NCBI RefSeq assembly: GCF_001658025.2
Contig: NZ_CP014007.2
Span: 930,001-994,000 of the forward strand
DNA length: 64,000 nucleotides
From: Kosakonia oryzae
GTDB taxonomy: Bacteria; Pseudomonadota; Gammaproteobacteria; Enterobacterales; Enterobacteriaceae
Reading direction: 5' to 3'
This document shows, piece by piece, positions 8,904 through 17,229 of the stretch. Every line of letters begins with the position of its first letter. Position 1 is the stretch's first letter. Under the pieces are notes generated by a model, which worked only from the letters and a program-made list of their open reading frames with translations, was not told the origin of the DNA and did no database searches. Position numbers and translations under genes: made by a program.

Positions 8904-9227
8904 TTATTTTAAGAAATCTTCGCGCACCGGGGTGAAGGTATCGAGCAGTGTTCCTGCCTTCAGGCAGACGCAGCCGTGCATAATGTGCGGTTGCTTATAA
9001 AGAGTATCGCCTGCGGTGACGATATGTTTCTTATCACCGATGGTAAATTCGAACTCACCGGATAAGACATACGTGAGCTGTTCATGAGGATGGTTGTGCA
9101 TCGGGCCGATGGCGCCTTGTTCGAACATGACTTCGACCGCCATCATTTTGCCGCCATGGGCGAGGATACGACGCGTTACGCCGTTGCCCAGATCGTCAAG
9201 CTGAGTCTCTTTATGGAAGGTAAACAT
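8904..9227 (-). CDS. kdgF: KdgF, cupin that linearises 4,5-unsaturated uronates
   Basis: A 107-residue single-domain cupin matching KdgF of pectinolytic enterobacteria. KdgF turns 4,5-unsaturated monouronates made by pectate or alginate lyases into linear 4-deoxy-5-keto-uronate, the KduI substrate. The metal-binding cupin motif HNHPHEQ lies at residues 44-50, followed by the second cupin motif with histidines 81 and 84 (PHIMHG). The start ATG at 9227 has AGGACGGCC upstream. It is a separate transcription unit: a KdgR box lies 31 bases before the start and a terminator follows. Confidence 0.93.
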   Translation of the reverse strand: MFTFHKETQLDDLGNGVTRRILAHGGKMMAVEVMFEQGAIGPMHNHPHEQLTYVLSGEFEFTIGDKKHIVTAGDTLYKQPHIMHGCVCLKAGTLLDTFTPVREDFLK

Positions 9228-9258
9228 CGGGCCGTCCTGTAGTGAAGAAAAGAGTTAG

Positions 9259-9273
9259 TGAAACATTGTTTCA
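9259..9273 (-). promoter_or_regulatory. KdgR box in the kdgF promoter
   Basis: TGAAACATTGTTTCA is a perfect 15-bp palindrome matching the KdgR consensus used in Dickeya, Pectobacterium and other enterobacteria. It lies 32-46 bases before kdgF in the divergent kdgF/ygeA gap. A GATCACA half of a possible CRP site is at 9332-9338, further upstream of kdgF, with the same CRP-then-KdgR layout as at togM. Confidence 0.8.
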
Positions 9274-9378
9274 AAATAATTTATCTCAGCGTTCCACAAA
9301 AATAAACGCGAGACCAGAGAAGTTGAAAGTCGATCACAACTTTGATTGACTGATTGCAAAACCTGACGGAGAAACGCT

Positions 9379-10071
9379 ATGAAAACGATAGGGCTGCTGG
9401 GTGGGATGAGCTGGGAATCGACCATCCCTTACTATCGCCTGATTAACGAGGGTGTAAAAGCCCGGATGGGAGGTCTGCACTCCGCCAGTTTGTTGCTGCA
9501 CAGCCTGGATTTTCACGAAATCGAAGCCTGCCAGGCAACGGCACAGTGGCATAAAGCGGGCGAAATCCTCGCGCAGGCCGCTGCGGGTCTGGAGCAGGCT
9601 GGGGCGCAGGCCATTGTGCTTTGTACTAACACCATGCACAAAGTGGCCGGGCAAATTGAAGAGCGTTGCCATATTCCGTTCCTGCATATTGCCGACGCCA
9701 CCGGGCGCGCCATTGAAAGCGCGGGCATGCGCAACGTTGCGCTGCTGGGCACGCGTTACACCATGGAGCAGGATTTTTATCGCGGGCGGCTGGAAAGACA
9801 GTTTGGTATCGAAACCTGCGTACCCGGCCCGGAAGATCGCGAACGCGTGAATGAAATCATCTTTGAAGAGCTGTGCCTTGGCACATTCAGCGATGAGTCG
9901 CGTTACTATTTTATTAATCTGATCAAACAAATGGCGAGTGAAGGCGCCGAAGGGGTGATTTTTGGCTGCACCGAGATTGGCCTGCTGATACCGGAAAAGA
10001 GCAGCCCGATTAAGGTTTTTGATACCGCTACGCTGCATGCGGCTGATGCGGTGAATTTTATGCTCTCTTAA
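9379..10071 (+). CDS. ygeA: YgeA, broad-specificity amino-acid racemase
   Basis: A 230-residue protein of the aspartate/glutamate racemase family, usual length. E. coli YgeA racemises several amino acids, including homoserine and lysine, without a cofactor. Two catalytic cysteines are visible in CTNTMHK (Cys82) and FGCTEIG (Cys197), and the N-terminus [12 protein letters not shown] is characteristic. ATG has GACGGAGAAACGCT in front. It overlaps the 3' end of convergent lysR by 4 bases, as in E. coli. Placement beside lysR-lysA is conserved. Confidence 0.95.
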   Translation: MKTIGLLGGMSWESTIPYYRLINEGVKARMGGLHSASLLLHSLDFHEIEACQATAQWHKAGEILAQAAAGLEQAGAQAIVLCTNTMHKVAGQIEERCHIPFLHIADATGRAIESAGMRNVALLGTRYTMEQDFYRGRLERQFGIETCVPGPEDRERVNEIIFEELCLGTFSDESRYYFINLIKQMASEGAEGVIFGCTEIGLLIPEKSSPIKVFDTATLHAADAVNFMLS

Positions 10072-10994
10072 GACTCGCCCAGCATGGCGGCCAGCGGCTG
10101 GGCAATCAGCGGCATGGCTGCCTGTAAATGGCGTGCGAAAGCATCCACCAGCGCTGACGCCGGGCGATGCAGCGGGCGAATCAGGCTGACGGTAAAGGGG
10201 ACGTCAATACTGAAACGACGCACGGCGACACCGCTGGCGGCGTAATCCAGCGCCGTCAGCGGGTTAACCACCGAAAGCCCAACGCCCGCGCGCACCATCG
10301 CACAAACCGAGGCGGCGCTGTGGGTTTCCAGCACCATTCGCCGCTTCACTTGATGTTCCGTAAACAGCGCATCCAGCAGTTGCCGGTAGCTGTCGGTACG
10401 CGACAGGCTGATGTAATTCTCCCCCTGAAAATCGGCTGGCGTCAGCACCGTTTTGCTGGCCAGCGGGTGATCCTGCGGCATGACGCACACTTCATTACAG
10501 GTCAGCAGCGGCGTGCGTTCGGTGCCTGCTGGCGTGCTCAGCGTTTCGGTCAGGCCTAAATCATGGCGCTGCGCCGACAGCCACTCCTCCAGCAATGGCG
10601 ACTCCTGCGGCACAATGTTCAGGCTGACATCCGGATAGCGGGCGAGAAAAGGTTGTAACAGCAGCGGTAAAAAAGACTGCGAGAAGACGGGAAGACAGGC
10701 GACGGAGAGCTCCCCCTGGCGAAACTCGCGCAGGCTCTCGGCGACGCTGACAATGCGATCCAGCCCGTACCACGAGCGCTGCACCTCTTCAAACAGCCGC
10801 AGCCCTTGTACCGTGGGATGCAAACGCCCGCGCGAACGTTCAAACAGCTTCAGCCCCAGCACCTTTTCACAGCGCGCCAGTTCGCGGCTGACCGTCGGCT
10901 GCGAGGTATGCAGCAAGGCTGCGGCTTCAGTCAGATTGCCGGTGGTCATCACCGCGTGAAAAATTTCGATATGGCGCAAGTTAACGGCTGGCAT
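10068..10994 (-). CDS. lysR: LysR, activator of lysA
   Basis: A 308-residue LysR-type regulator, the founding member of its family. It activates lysA in response to diaminopimelate and is repressed by lysine. The N-terminal winged helix-turn-helix begins [13 protein letters not shown] and contains [16 protein letters not shown]; the effector domain covers about 90-300. The frame is open to 11024, but the start at 10994 (MPAVNLRH) matches E. coli and has AACGGAAT upstream, while the outer ATG has no ribosome-binding site. lysR and lysA are divergent with about 120 bases between them. Confidence 0.94.
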   Translation of the reverse strand: MPAVNLRHIEIFHAVMTTGNLTEAAALLHTSQPTVSRELARCEKVLGLKLFERSRGRLHPTVQGLRLFEEVQRSWYGLDRIVSVAESLREFRQGELSVACLPVFSQSFLPLLLQPFLARYPDVSLNIVPQESPLLEEWLSAQRHDLGLTETLSTPAGTERTPLLTCNEVCVMPQDHPLASKTVLTPADFQGENYISLSRTDSYRQLLDALFTEHQVKRRMVLETHSAASVCAMVRAGVGLSVVNPLTALDYAASGVAVRRFSIDVPFTVSLIRPLHRPASALVDAFARHLQAAMPLIAQPLAAMLGES

Positions 10995-11114
10995 CGCGGA
11001 ATTCCGTTGCTGTGGGTTATCCATATCATTTTTGCATAGAGTCGCGATAAAACGATATTTTTTATTCCCTTCGTGCTGTGGCGTAATCAGTAAAAATTGC
11101 TGACGGAGTTCACC

Positions 11115-12377
11115 ATGCCACGCTCACTACACCAGACCGATACCGACCTGAATGCCGAAAACCTGCTGCGGCTGCCTGCTGAATTTGGCTGCCCGGTGTG
11201 GGTTTATGATGCGCAAATTATTCGCGCGCAAATCGCCAAACTCAGCGCGTTTGATGTGGTGCGTTTTGCGCAAAAGGCGTGCTCAAACATTCATATTCTG
11301 CGCCTGATGCGCGAGCAGGGCGTGAAAGTCGATTCGGTGTCGCTGGGTGAGATCGAGCGGGCATTAGCGGCGGGTTACGATCCGCAAACGCATCCGGACG
11401 ATATTGTTTTTACTGCCGATGTGATTGATGACGCCACGCTGGCGCGCGTCAGCGAGCTGGGCATTGCGGTGAACGCCGGTTCCGTCGATATGCTGGAACA
11501 GCTCGGCGCCGTGTCGCCGGGCCATCGCGTCTGGCTGCGCGTCAATCCGGGCTTTGGCCACGGTCACAGCCAGAAAACCAATACCGGCGGGGAAAACAGC
11601 AAACACGGTATCTGGTACAGCGATCTGAATGCGGCGCTGGCGGTGATGCAGCGCTATCAGCTAAAACTGGCGGGCATTCACATGCACATCGGTTCCGGCG
11701 TTGATTACGGCCATCTTGAGCAGGTGTGCGGTGCGATGGTGCGCCAGGTCGTGGAGTTCGGCCAGGATCTGCCGGCTATCTCCGCGGGTGGCGGGCTTTC
11801 TATTCCCTACCATGAAGGGGAAGATCAGGTTGATACGGCTCACTATTTTGGTTTGTGGAATGCCGCGCGCGAGCAAATTGCCAAACATCTCGGCCATGCG
11901 GTGAAACTGGAGATCGAGCCGGGACGCTTCCTGGTGGCGGAATCCGGCGTACTGGTATCGCAGGTGCGCAGCGTGAAAAATATGGGCAGCCGCCACTTTG
12001 TGCTGATCGACGCCGGTTTTAACGATCTGATGCGCCCGGCGATGTATGGCAGCTATCACCACATTACCGCGCTGGCTGGCGATGGCCGCGATTTGCGTCA
12101 GGCTGAACTTATCGACACTGTGGTTGCGGGGCCGCTGTGTGAATCCGGCGATGTCTTTACCCAACAAGAGGGCGGGAAAGTGGAAACCCGCGCGCTGCCT
12201 GCGGTAAAAGCGGGGGATTATCTGGTGCTGCATGATACCGGCGCGTACGGCGCATCAATGTCGTCAAACTACAACAGCCGCCCGCTGCTGCCGGAAGTGC
12301 TGTTTGATCATGGCGTTGCGCGCCTGATCCGCCGCCGTCAGACCATCGACGAGCTGCTGGCGCTGGAGCAGTTCTAA
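11115..12377 (+). CDS. lysA: LysA, diaminopimelate decarboxylase
   Basis: A 420-residue fold-type III PLP enzyme that makes L-lysine from meso-diaminopimelate, the last step of lysine biosynthesis. The PLP lysine is Lys54 in FAQKACSN. The glycine-rich phosphate loop is SAGGGLS, and the active-site cysteine lies in GPLCESGD. The start is ATG 11115 (MPRSLHQTD) with GACGGAG seven bases before; an in-frame TTG at 11097 lacks such a site. Its stop overlaps the next convergent gene by 4 bases. In K-12 galR follows lysA directly; here the beta-glucoside locus is inserted. Confidence 0.96.
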   Translation: MPRSLHQTDTDLNAENLLRLPAEFGCPVWVYDAQIIRAQIAKLSAFDVVRFAQKACSNIHILRLMREQGVKVDSVSLGEIERALAAGYDPQTHPDDIVFTADVIDDATLARVSELGIAVNAGSVDMLEQLGAVSPGHRVWLRVNPGFGHGHSQKTNTGGENSKHGIWYSDLNAALAVMQRYQLKLAGIHMHIGSGVDYGHLEQVCGAMVRQVVEFGQDLPAISAGGGLSIPYHEGEDQVDTAHYFGLWNAAREQIAKHLGHAVKLEIEPGRFLVAESGVLVSQVRSVKNMGSRHFVLIDAGFNDLMRPAMYGSYHHITALAGDGRDLRQAELIDTVVAGPLCESGDVFTQQEGGKVETRALPAVKAGDYLVLHDTGAYGASMSSNYNSRPLLPEVLFDHGVARLIRRRQTIDELLALEQF

Positions 12378-13384
12378 TCCTGATACGGTCCCGCCGCCAC
12401 TGAATCGCGCAATACCAGCGTGCCGGTGAATGGGGGGATCGGTTCAATCTCGTCGGCATTCGCCAGTTTGATCGCCTGATCGATAGCCGTGGCGATCATG
12501 GTATCGATCGGCAGATAGACCGTTGACAGCCCCGGCTCCAGCCAGCGGGCGCTGGGCGCATCATCAAAACCAAACAGCGAAATATCCTGCGGAATGCGCA
12601 AGCCCGCCTGGTAGAGCGCCTTCGACGCACCGAGCGCCATATCATCGTTACAGGCGAACAAGGCACTGAAATGCGCCCCTTCCTGCAGCATCTCACGGCA
12701 CAATTCATAGCCGCGCGTCATGGTAGCGTCGCCGTATTTCACTCTTCCCGCATCCCAGTTAATTCCGTGTTTTTCCAGCGCCTTGCGATACCCCATTAGT
12801 CGCGCTTTGCCGGTGGGGGTATGAATCGGCACGGTGATGCAGGCAATCTCGCGGTGGCCAAGGCTCGCCAGATAATCCACCACCTGGAAGGCGGCGTCCT
12901 GCTGCTCAAAGAAGACACATTTATCATGCGCCTGGGATAATTCGCGGTTGATTACGATCAGCGGCATTGGCGTTTCATCGATCAAACGCAGGATGCTCTT
13001 TTCACTCATAAAACGGGTATAGAGAATGATGGCGTCGCAGCGCCGGTCCGCCAGCATCTGCACTGCCAGCGTTTCCCGCTCCGGCGTGTCGTGACCGTCG
13101 GTGACAATCAGTTGCTTACCGTGAAATTCCGTCCGGCGGGAAGCCTGCTGTAGCAGGCGGCCAAAATAGAAACCGTCAAAGCTGGAGACCACCAGGCCAA
13201 TGCTATTACTGGTGCGATTCGCCAGCGATTGCGCCAGAAAATTGGGGCGATACCCCAACTCTTCCATCGCTTTAAAAACCTGAGCACGGGTGCTCTCTTT
13301 GACTTGCCCCGTCTTGTTGAGCACCCGGGAAACCGTTGCTTTCGACACGCCTGCGCGCAGTGAAACATCCAGCATTGTGACCAT
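12374..13384 (-). CDS. LacI/GalR-family regulator of the beta-glucoside locus (AscG-like)
   Basis: A 336-residue repressor. The helix-turn-helix and hinge occupy about 1-58 (TMLDVSLRAGVSKATVSRVL) and the periplasmic-binding-like effector domain follows. It resembles E. coli AscG, repressor of arbutin-salicin-cellobiose genes, more than GalR. It is divergent from the PTS EIIC gene 276 bases away, the classic arrangement for a local regulator. In Klebsiella, casR beside casAB is comparable, from memory. A TTAAC/GTTAA palindrome 44 bases before its start is a possible own operator. The effector is probably a phosphorylated beta-glucoside, by inference only. Confidence 0.85.
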   Translation of the reverse strand: MVTMLDVSLRAGVSKATVSRVLNKTGQVKESTRAQVFKAMEELGYRPNFLAQSLANRTSNSIGLVVSSFDGFYFGRLLQQASRRTEFHGKQLIVTDGHDTPERETLAVQMLADRRCDAIILYTRFMSEKSILRLIDETPMPLIVINRELSQAHDKCVFFEQQDAAFQVVDYLASLGHREIACITVPIHTPTGKARLMGYRKALEKHGINWDAGRVKYGDATMTRGYELCREMLQEGAHFSALFACNDDMALGASKALYQAGLRIPQDISLFGFDDAPSARWLEPGLSTVYLPIDTMIATAIDQAIKLANADEIEPIPPFTGTLVLRDSVAAGPYQD

Positions 13385-13427
13385 GACAAGCTCTCCGCAT
13401 TAATGAGAGGCAGTTTAACACACTCAT

Positions 13428-13439
13428 TTAACGGGTTAA
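13428..13439. promoter_or_regulatory. Candidate LacI-type operator upstream of the divergent regulator
   Basis: TTAACGGGTTAA has 5-bp inverted arms TTAAC/GTTAA around two central bases. It is placed where an autoregulatory operator would be. Low confidence: a single copy, and no matching second site near the PTS gene. Confidence 0.3.
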
Positions 13440-13493
13440 GGCGCGGCGGGTGGGTTTGGCTTAAGTGCAGAAATATCCCTGAAAATGCTAAGG

Positions 13494-13597
13494 TGGTATG
13501 CCAATGTCAGTAATCGCTTCGTTTTGGAATACCAGTAGAGGGCTTGCGAGCCGGGTCACAGAACTTTTCTAACGCTGTCGCTATTTTTGGTATGCCA
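13494..13597 (+). promoter_or_regulatory. Three TGG-N4-CCA operator-like boxes and a CRP-like site before the PTS gene
   Basis: Boxes TGGTATGCCA (13494-13503), TGGAATACCA (13525-13534) and TGGTATGCCA (13588-13597, flanked by TT and AA) share the core of the UxuR/ExuR operator TTGGTATACCAA. Their centres are 31 and 63 bases apart, close to three and six helical turns, so they face the same side. A weaker fourth match, CTGTATACCT, is at 13610-13619. A CRP-like site TGCGA-N6-TCACA lies at 13545-13560. The UxuR-like GntR protein encoded at 16456 is the natural candidate ligand. Confidence 0.7.
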
Positions 13598-13660
13598 AAT
13601 GGAATCCGGCTGTATACCTGTACCGATAAAAAAAGCCCCCCTTAACTGAGGTGTGACCCT

Positions 13661-14989
13661 ATGGCCCTACAAGAAAAGCTCATCGATTCTCTGGGTAGTT
13701 TCGCCACGAAGTTCAATAGCTATCGCTATATCATGGCGATCAAATCTTCGTTTATTACGCTGATGCCGGTCATTATTGTCGGCGCGTTTTCAGTGCTGAT
13801 TTCCAATATGGTGCTGGACCCGAAAAACGGTCTCGCCAGCTTCCAGGCGTTGTCGTTTCTTGCCGCGCTAAAACCAATTACCAGCGCCATTAACTATGCC
13901 ACGCTGAACTTCCTCAACATTGGCGCGGTGTTCTTAATAGGTATTGAACTGGGGCGCATTAACGGCATCAAGTCGCTGTTTCCCGGGTTGCTGGCGGTGA
14001 TCTGCTTTATCTGCGTGACGCCCACCACCGTTGAGATGCTGGTGGATGGCCAGATGCATGTGGTGAAAGATGTGCTGCTGCGCCAGTTCTCCGATACCCG
14101 CAGCCTGTTCCTCGGCATGTTTATCGCCATTTTGTCGGTGGAAGTCTACTGCTGGCTGGAAAACCGCGAGAGTCTGAAGATCAAAATGCCGGATACCGTG
14201 CCGCCGAACGTTTCCGCCTCGTTCTCGGCGCTGATCCCGGCGATCATTACCACCACGCTGATCGCCACTTTCGGCTTCGTCTTCCATCAGGTGACCGGCA
14301 TGTATCTGTATGACGCCGTGTATCAGGTGGTGCAGCAACCGCTGGAGCGCGTGGTACAAAGCCTGCCCGGTATTCTGCTGCTGATGTTTGTCGCGCAATT
14401 GTTCTGGGTGATCGGTATTCACGGCAACCAGATGATCAAACCGATCCGCGAACCGCTGCTGCTGGGGGCGATCACCGTCAATATGAGCGCCTTTGAGCAG
14501 GGGAAAGAGGTGCCGAACATCATCACCATGCCGTTCTGGGATGTGTACATGAGTATCGGCGGTTCCGGCCTGACCATCGGCCTGCTGATTGCGGTAATGA
14601 TCGCCACGAAACGCAAAGAGATGAAAGAGATCGCCAAGCTGTCGATAGGGCCTGGGATCTTCAATATTAACGAGCCGGTGATCTTCGGTATGCCGATCAT
14701 GCTGAACCCGATCCTCGCCATTCCGTTCATTATCACCCCGCTGGTGACCGGCTCGATCGGCTACTTCGCGACGGTCACCGGTTTTGCCGGGAAAGCGGTG
14801 GTGATGGTGCCCTGGACGACGCCGCCGTTGATCAATGCCTGGCTCTCTACCGCCGGTTCGATGGGCGCGGTGGTGACCCAGTTAATCTGCATTGTTACCG
14901 CCGTCGTTATCTACCTGCCGTTTGTGAAGATCGCCTCCCGCCGTGCGGAACAGGCGCAATTACAGGCGCAAGCCGCCAACAATGCCTGA
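13661..14989 (+). CDS. PTS EIIC component, lactose/cellobiose family
   Basis: A 442-residue inner-membrane EIIC protein like ChbC/CelB, about ten hydrophobic segments. It carries out transport and phosphoryl transfer of a beta-glucoside such as cellobiose. Conserved substrate-site residues are His254 in GIHGNQMIKP and Glu338 in NINEPVIFG. There is no fused EIIA or EIIB domain and neither is encoded nearby, so it must borrow them, for example from a chb or other lac-family PTS. GAGGTGTGACCCT precedes the ATG. The stop is 7 bases before the GH1 start, indicating an operon. The gene is recognised by family, and no symbol is assigned because several paralogues exist. Confidence 0.9.
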   Translation: MALQEKLIDSLGSFATKFNSYRYIMAIKSSFITLMPVIIVGAFSVLISNMVLDPKNGLASFQALSFLAALKPITSAINYATLNFLNIGAVFLIGIELGRINGIKSLFPGLLAVICFICVTPTTVEMLVDGQMHVVKDVLLRQFSDTRSLFLGMFIAILSVEVYCWLENRESLKIKMPDTVPPNVSASFSALIPAIITTTLIATFGFVFHQVTGMYLYDAVYQVVQQPLERVVQSLPGILLLMFVAQLFWVIGIHGNQMIKPIREPLLLGAITVNMSAFEQGKEVPNIITMPFWDVYMSIGGSGLTIGLLIAVMIATKRKEMKEIAKLSIGPGIFNINEPVIFGMPIMLNPILAIPFIITPLVTGSIGYFATVTGFAGKAVVMVPWTTPPLINAWLSTAGSMGAVVTQLICIVTAVVIYLPFVKIASRRAEQAQLQAQAANNA

Positions 14990-14996
14990 GGATGTT

Positions 14997-16424
14997 ATGA
15001 GTACAAAAACCATTGCCATCCCGCCGTCGTTTATTCTGGGCGCGGCGGCATCGGCCTGGCAAACCGAAGGCTGGGAAGGGAAAAAAGCGGGCCAGGATTC
15101 GTGGCCCGATCTCTGGTACAAAAACGATCGCCACGTCTGGCATGAAGGTTATGGCCCGGCGGTGGCCACGAATTTCTACCAGCGTTTTCGCGAAGATGTG
15201 CAACTGATGAAGCAGGCGGGGTTAACCCACTACCGCACCTCGATCAACTGGTCGCGCTTTCTTACCGATTACGAGCAGGGCGTGGTGGATGAGACTTACG
15301 CCAGCTATTACGACCAGCTTTTTGATGAGATGCAGCGCCACGGTATTACGCCGATGATCTGCCTGGAGCACTACGAGCTGCCGGGTTATCTGCTGGAAAC
15401 CTACGGCGGCTGGGCGTCGAAGAGAGTGGTTGAACTCTATCTGCTGTACGTTGAGAAAGTGTTTGCGCGCTTCCACCATAAAGTGACGCGCTGGTTTACC
15501 TTTAATGAGCCGATTGTGGTGCAAACCCGCGTCTATCTTGATGCGCTGCGCTGGCCGTATGAGCAGAACACCGGCACCTGGATGCAGTGGAATCACCACA
15601 AAAACCTGGCGACGGCAAAAGTGGTGAAGCTGTTTCGCGAGAAGGGCTACGCCGGAACTGTCGGTTGCATTCTCAACCCGGAAGTGACTTACCCGCGTTC
15701 CAGCGCCCCGCACGATGTACTGGCGGCACAGCGTTACGATCTGTTCTATAACCGCGTGTTCCTCGATCCGCTGGTGAAAGGCCACTATCCGCAGGAGCTG
15801 ATGGATCTGCTGGAAAAACACAACGTTAAATGGGATTACAGCGCAGAGGAACTGGCGATCATCCGCGACAACACCGTCGATGAACTGGGCATCAATCTTT
15901 ATTATCCGCACCGTGTGAAAGCGCCGTCGCGCGCCTGGCACCCGGAGACACCATTCCATCCGGCGTATTACTATGAGCCGTTTGAGCTGCCTGGCAGAAA
16001 GATGAACAAATCGCGCGGCTGGGAGATCCTGCCGGAGATCATCTATGACATGGCGATGCGCATCAAAAACGAGTACGGCAACATTCCGTGGTTTGTTGCG
16101 GAAAGCGGTATGGGCGTGGAGAACGAAGGGCAGTTCCGCAATGCCGAGGGAACCATTGAGGATGATTACCGCATTGAGTTTATCGCCGCGCATCTGTATC
16201 AGACGCTGCGGGCGCGGGAACAAGGCGCGAACTGCCACGGCTATATGCTGTGGGCGTTTACCGACAACGTTTCGCCGATGAACGCCTTTAAAAACCGCTA
16301 TGGGCTGGTGGAGATCGATCTGCAACACAACCGCGATCGGCGGGCGAAAAAGTCGCTGCGCTGGTTCCGCGCGCTGAGCGATGAGCGCCGGTTGACCCTT
16401 ACCCTTGATGATGAAGTAAGATAG
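14997..16424 (+). CDS. GH1 6-phospho-beta-glucosidase
   Basis: A 475-residue glycoside hydrolase family 1 enzyme that would split phosphorylated beta-glucosides delivered by the PTS into glucose 6-phosphate and the aglycone or sugar. The acid/base is Glu171 in FNEP. The nucleophile is Glu369 in VAESGMG, a variant of the common TENG motif. The phosphate-binding loop SPMNAFKNRYG supplies Ser426, Lys432 and Tyr435, which marks 6-phospho-glycosidases. The start is ATG 14997 with TGAGGATGTT upstream; the open frame upstream overlaps the PTS gene and is not credible. Exact substrate is unknown. Confidence 0.93.
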   Translation: MSTKTIAIPPSFILGAAASAWQTEGWEGKKAGQDSWPDLWYKNDRHVWHEGYGPAVATNFYQRFREDVQLMKQAGLTHYRTSINWSRFLTDYEQGVVDETYASYYDQLFDEMQRHGITPMICLEHYELPGYLLETYGGWASKRVVELYLLYVEKVFARFHHKVTRWFTFNEPIVVQTRVYLDALRWPYEQNTGTWMQWNHHKNLATAKVVKLFREKGYAGTVGCILNPEVTYPRSSAPHDVLAAQRYDLFYNRVFLDPLVKGHYPQELMDLLEKHNVKWDYSAEELAIIRDNTVDELGINLYYPHRVKAPSRAWHPETPFHPAYYYEPFELPGRKMNKSRGWEILPEIIYDMAMRIKNEYGNIPWFVAESGMGVENEGQFRNAEGTIEDDYRIEFIAAHLYQTLRAREQGANCHGYMLWAFTDNVSPMNAFKNRYGLVEIDLQHNRDRRAKKSLRWFRALSDERRLTLTLDDEVR

Positions 16425-16455
16425 CGCGCAATAACTGATAAGTGCAGGTGATATT

Positions 16456-17229
16456 GTGGAGAAGGCCGTCGTTCCGCCGGAAAAAAAACAGTACCAGGAG
16501 ATTGGCGAGGATTTACGCGAGCAAATCATCCAGGGGCATTATCCCGTTGGCTCCCGCCTGCCGCCGGAGCGCAATATCGCCGAAAAATATGGCGTCAGCC
16601 GCACCATTGTGCGCGAAGCGCTGCTGATGCTGGAATTGCAGGGCACGGTTGATATTCGTCAGGGGTCGGGCGTCTATGTGATGCGTATTCCGCAGGCCCA
16701 TGAAAACGAGGAAGAGCGCTTTCTCAGTAGCGATGTTGGCCCGTTTGAGATCCTGCAAGCGCGTCAGTTGCTGGAGAGCAATATTGCTGCCTTTGCGGCG
16801 ACCATGGCGACGCGGGCGGATGTTGACAATCTGCGGCGCATTCTCGAACAGGAGCAGCGCGCCATCGCCCTGAATGACACCACCCAGGACAACAGCAAGA
16901 TGTTTCATCTGGTGCTGGCCGGGGCTTCGCAAAACCAGATGCTGCTGGCAACGGTAGAAAGCATCTGGCACCAGATGGACAGTAGCCCGCTGTGGCAACA
17001 GTTTAATGTGCATATCGCCAGCCGTCCGTATCGCCTGAAATGGCTGGGCGATCGGCAAACGCTGCTGGCAGCGGTGCGTCGCCGCGATGTGATGGGCGCC
17101 TGGCAGGCGATGTGGCAGCATCTGGAAAATGTCAAAAAAAGCCTGCTGGAGCTATCTGATGAAGATGCGCCGGACTTCGACGGCTATCTGTTTGAATCCG
17201 TCCCCATCTTCCAGGGAAAACTGATGTGA
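16456..17229 (+). CDS. GntR-family (FadR/UxuR-like) regulator
   Basis: A 257-residue GntR regulator with a winged helix at about 14-80 (RLPPERNIAEKYGVSRTIV) and an FCD effector domain at about 95-235. It closely follows the layout of E. coli UxuR and ExuR, including GPFEILQARQLLESNIAAF and the C-terminal MWQHLENVKKSLLEL-SDE segment. The start is GTG at 16456 with GCAGGTG upstream. It lies 31 bases after the glucosidase stop with no terminator between, so it appears to be in the PTS operon. UxuR-type proteins bind TTGGTATACCAA, which matches the boxes in this operon's promoter. Hexuronate as effector is a family expectation, not shown here. Confidence 0.88.
   Translation: MEKAVVPPEKKQYQEIGEDLREQIIQGHYPVGSRLPPERNIAEKYGVSRTIVREALLMLELQGTVDIRQGSGVYVMRIPQAHENEEERFLSSDVGPFEILQARQLLESNIAAFAATMATRADVDNLRRILEQEQRAIALNDTTQDNSKMFHLVLAGASQNQMLLATVESIWHQMDSSPLWQQFNVHIASRPYRLKWLGDRQTLLAAVRRRDVMGAWQAMWQHLENVKKSLLELSDEDAPDFDGYLFESVPIFQGKLM

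Noticed and set aside
15222-16529. 435-codon open frame on the minus strand across the GH1 gene
   Set aside because: Antisense to an enzyme with all catalytic motifs; the translated product has no recognisable fold or start signal.
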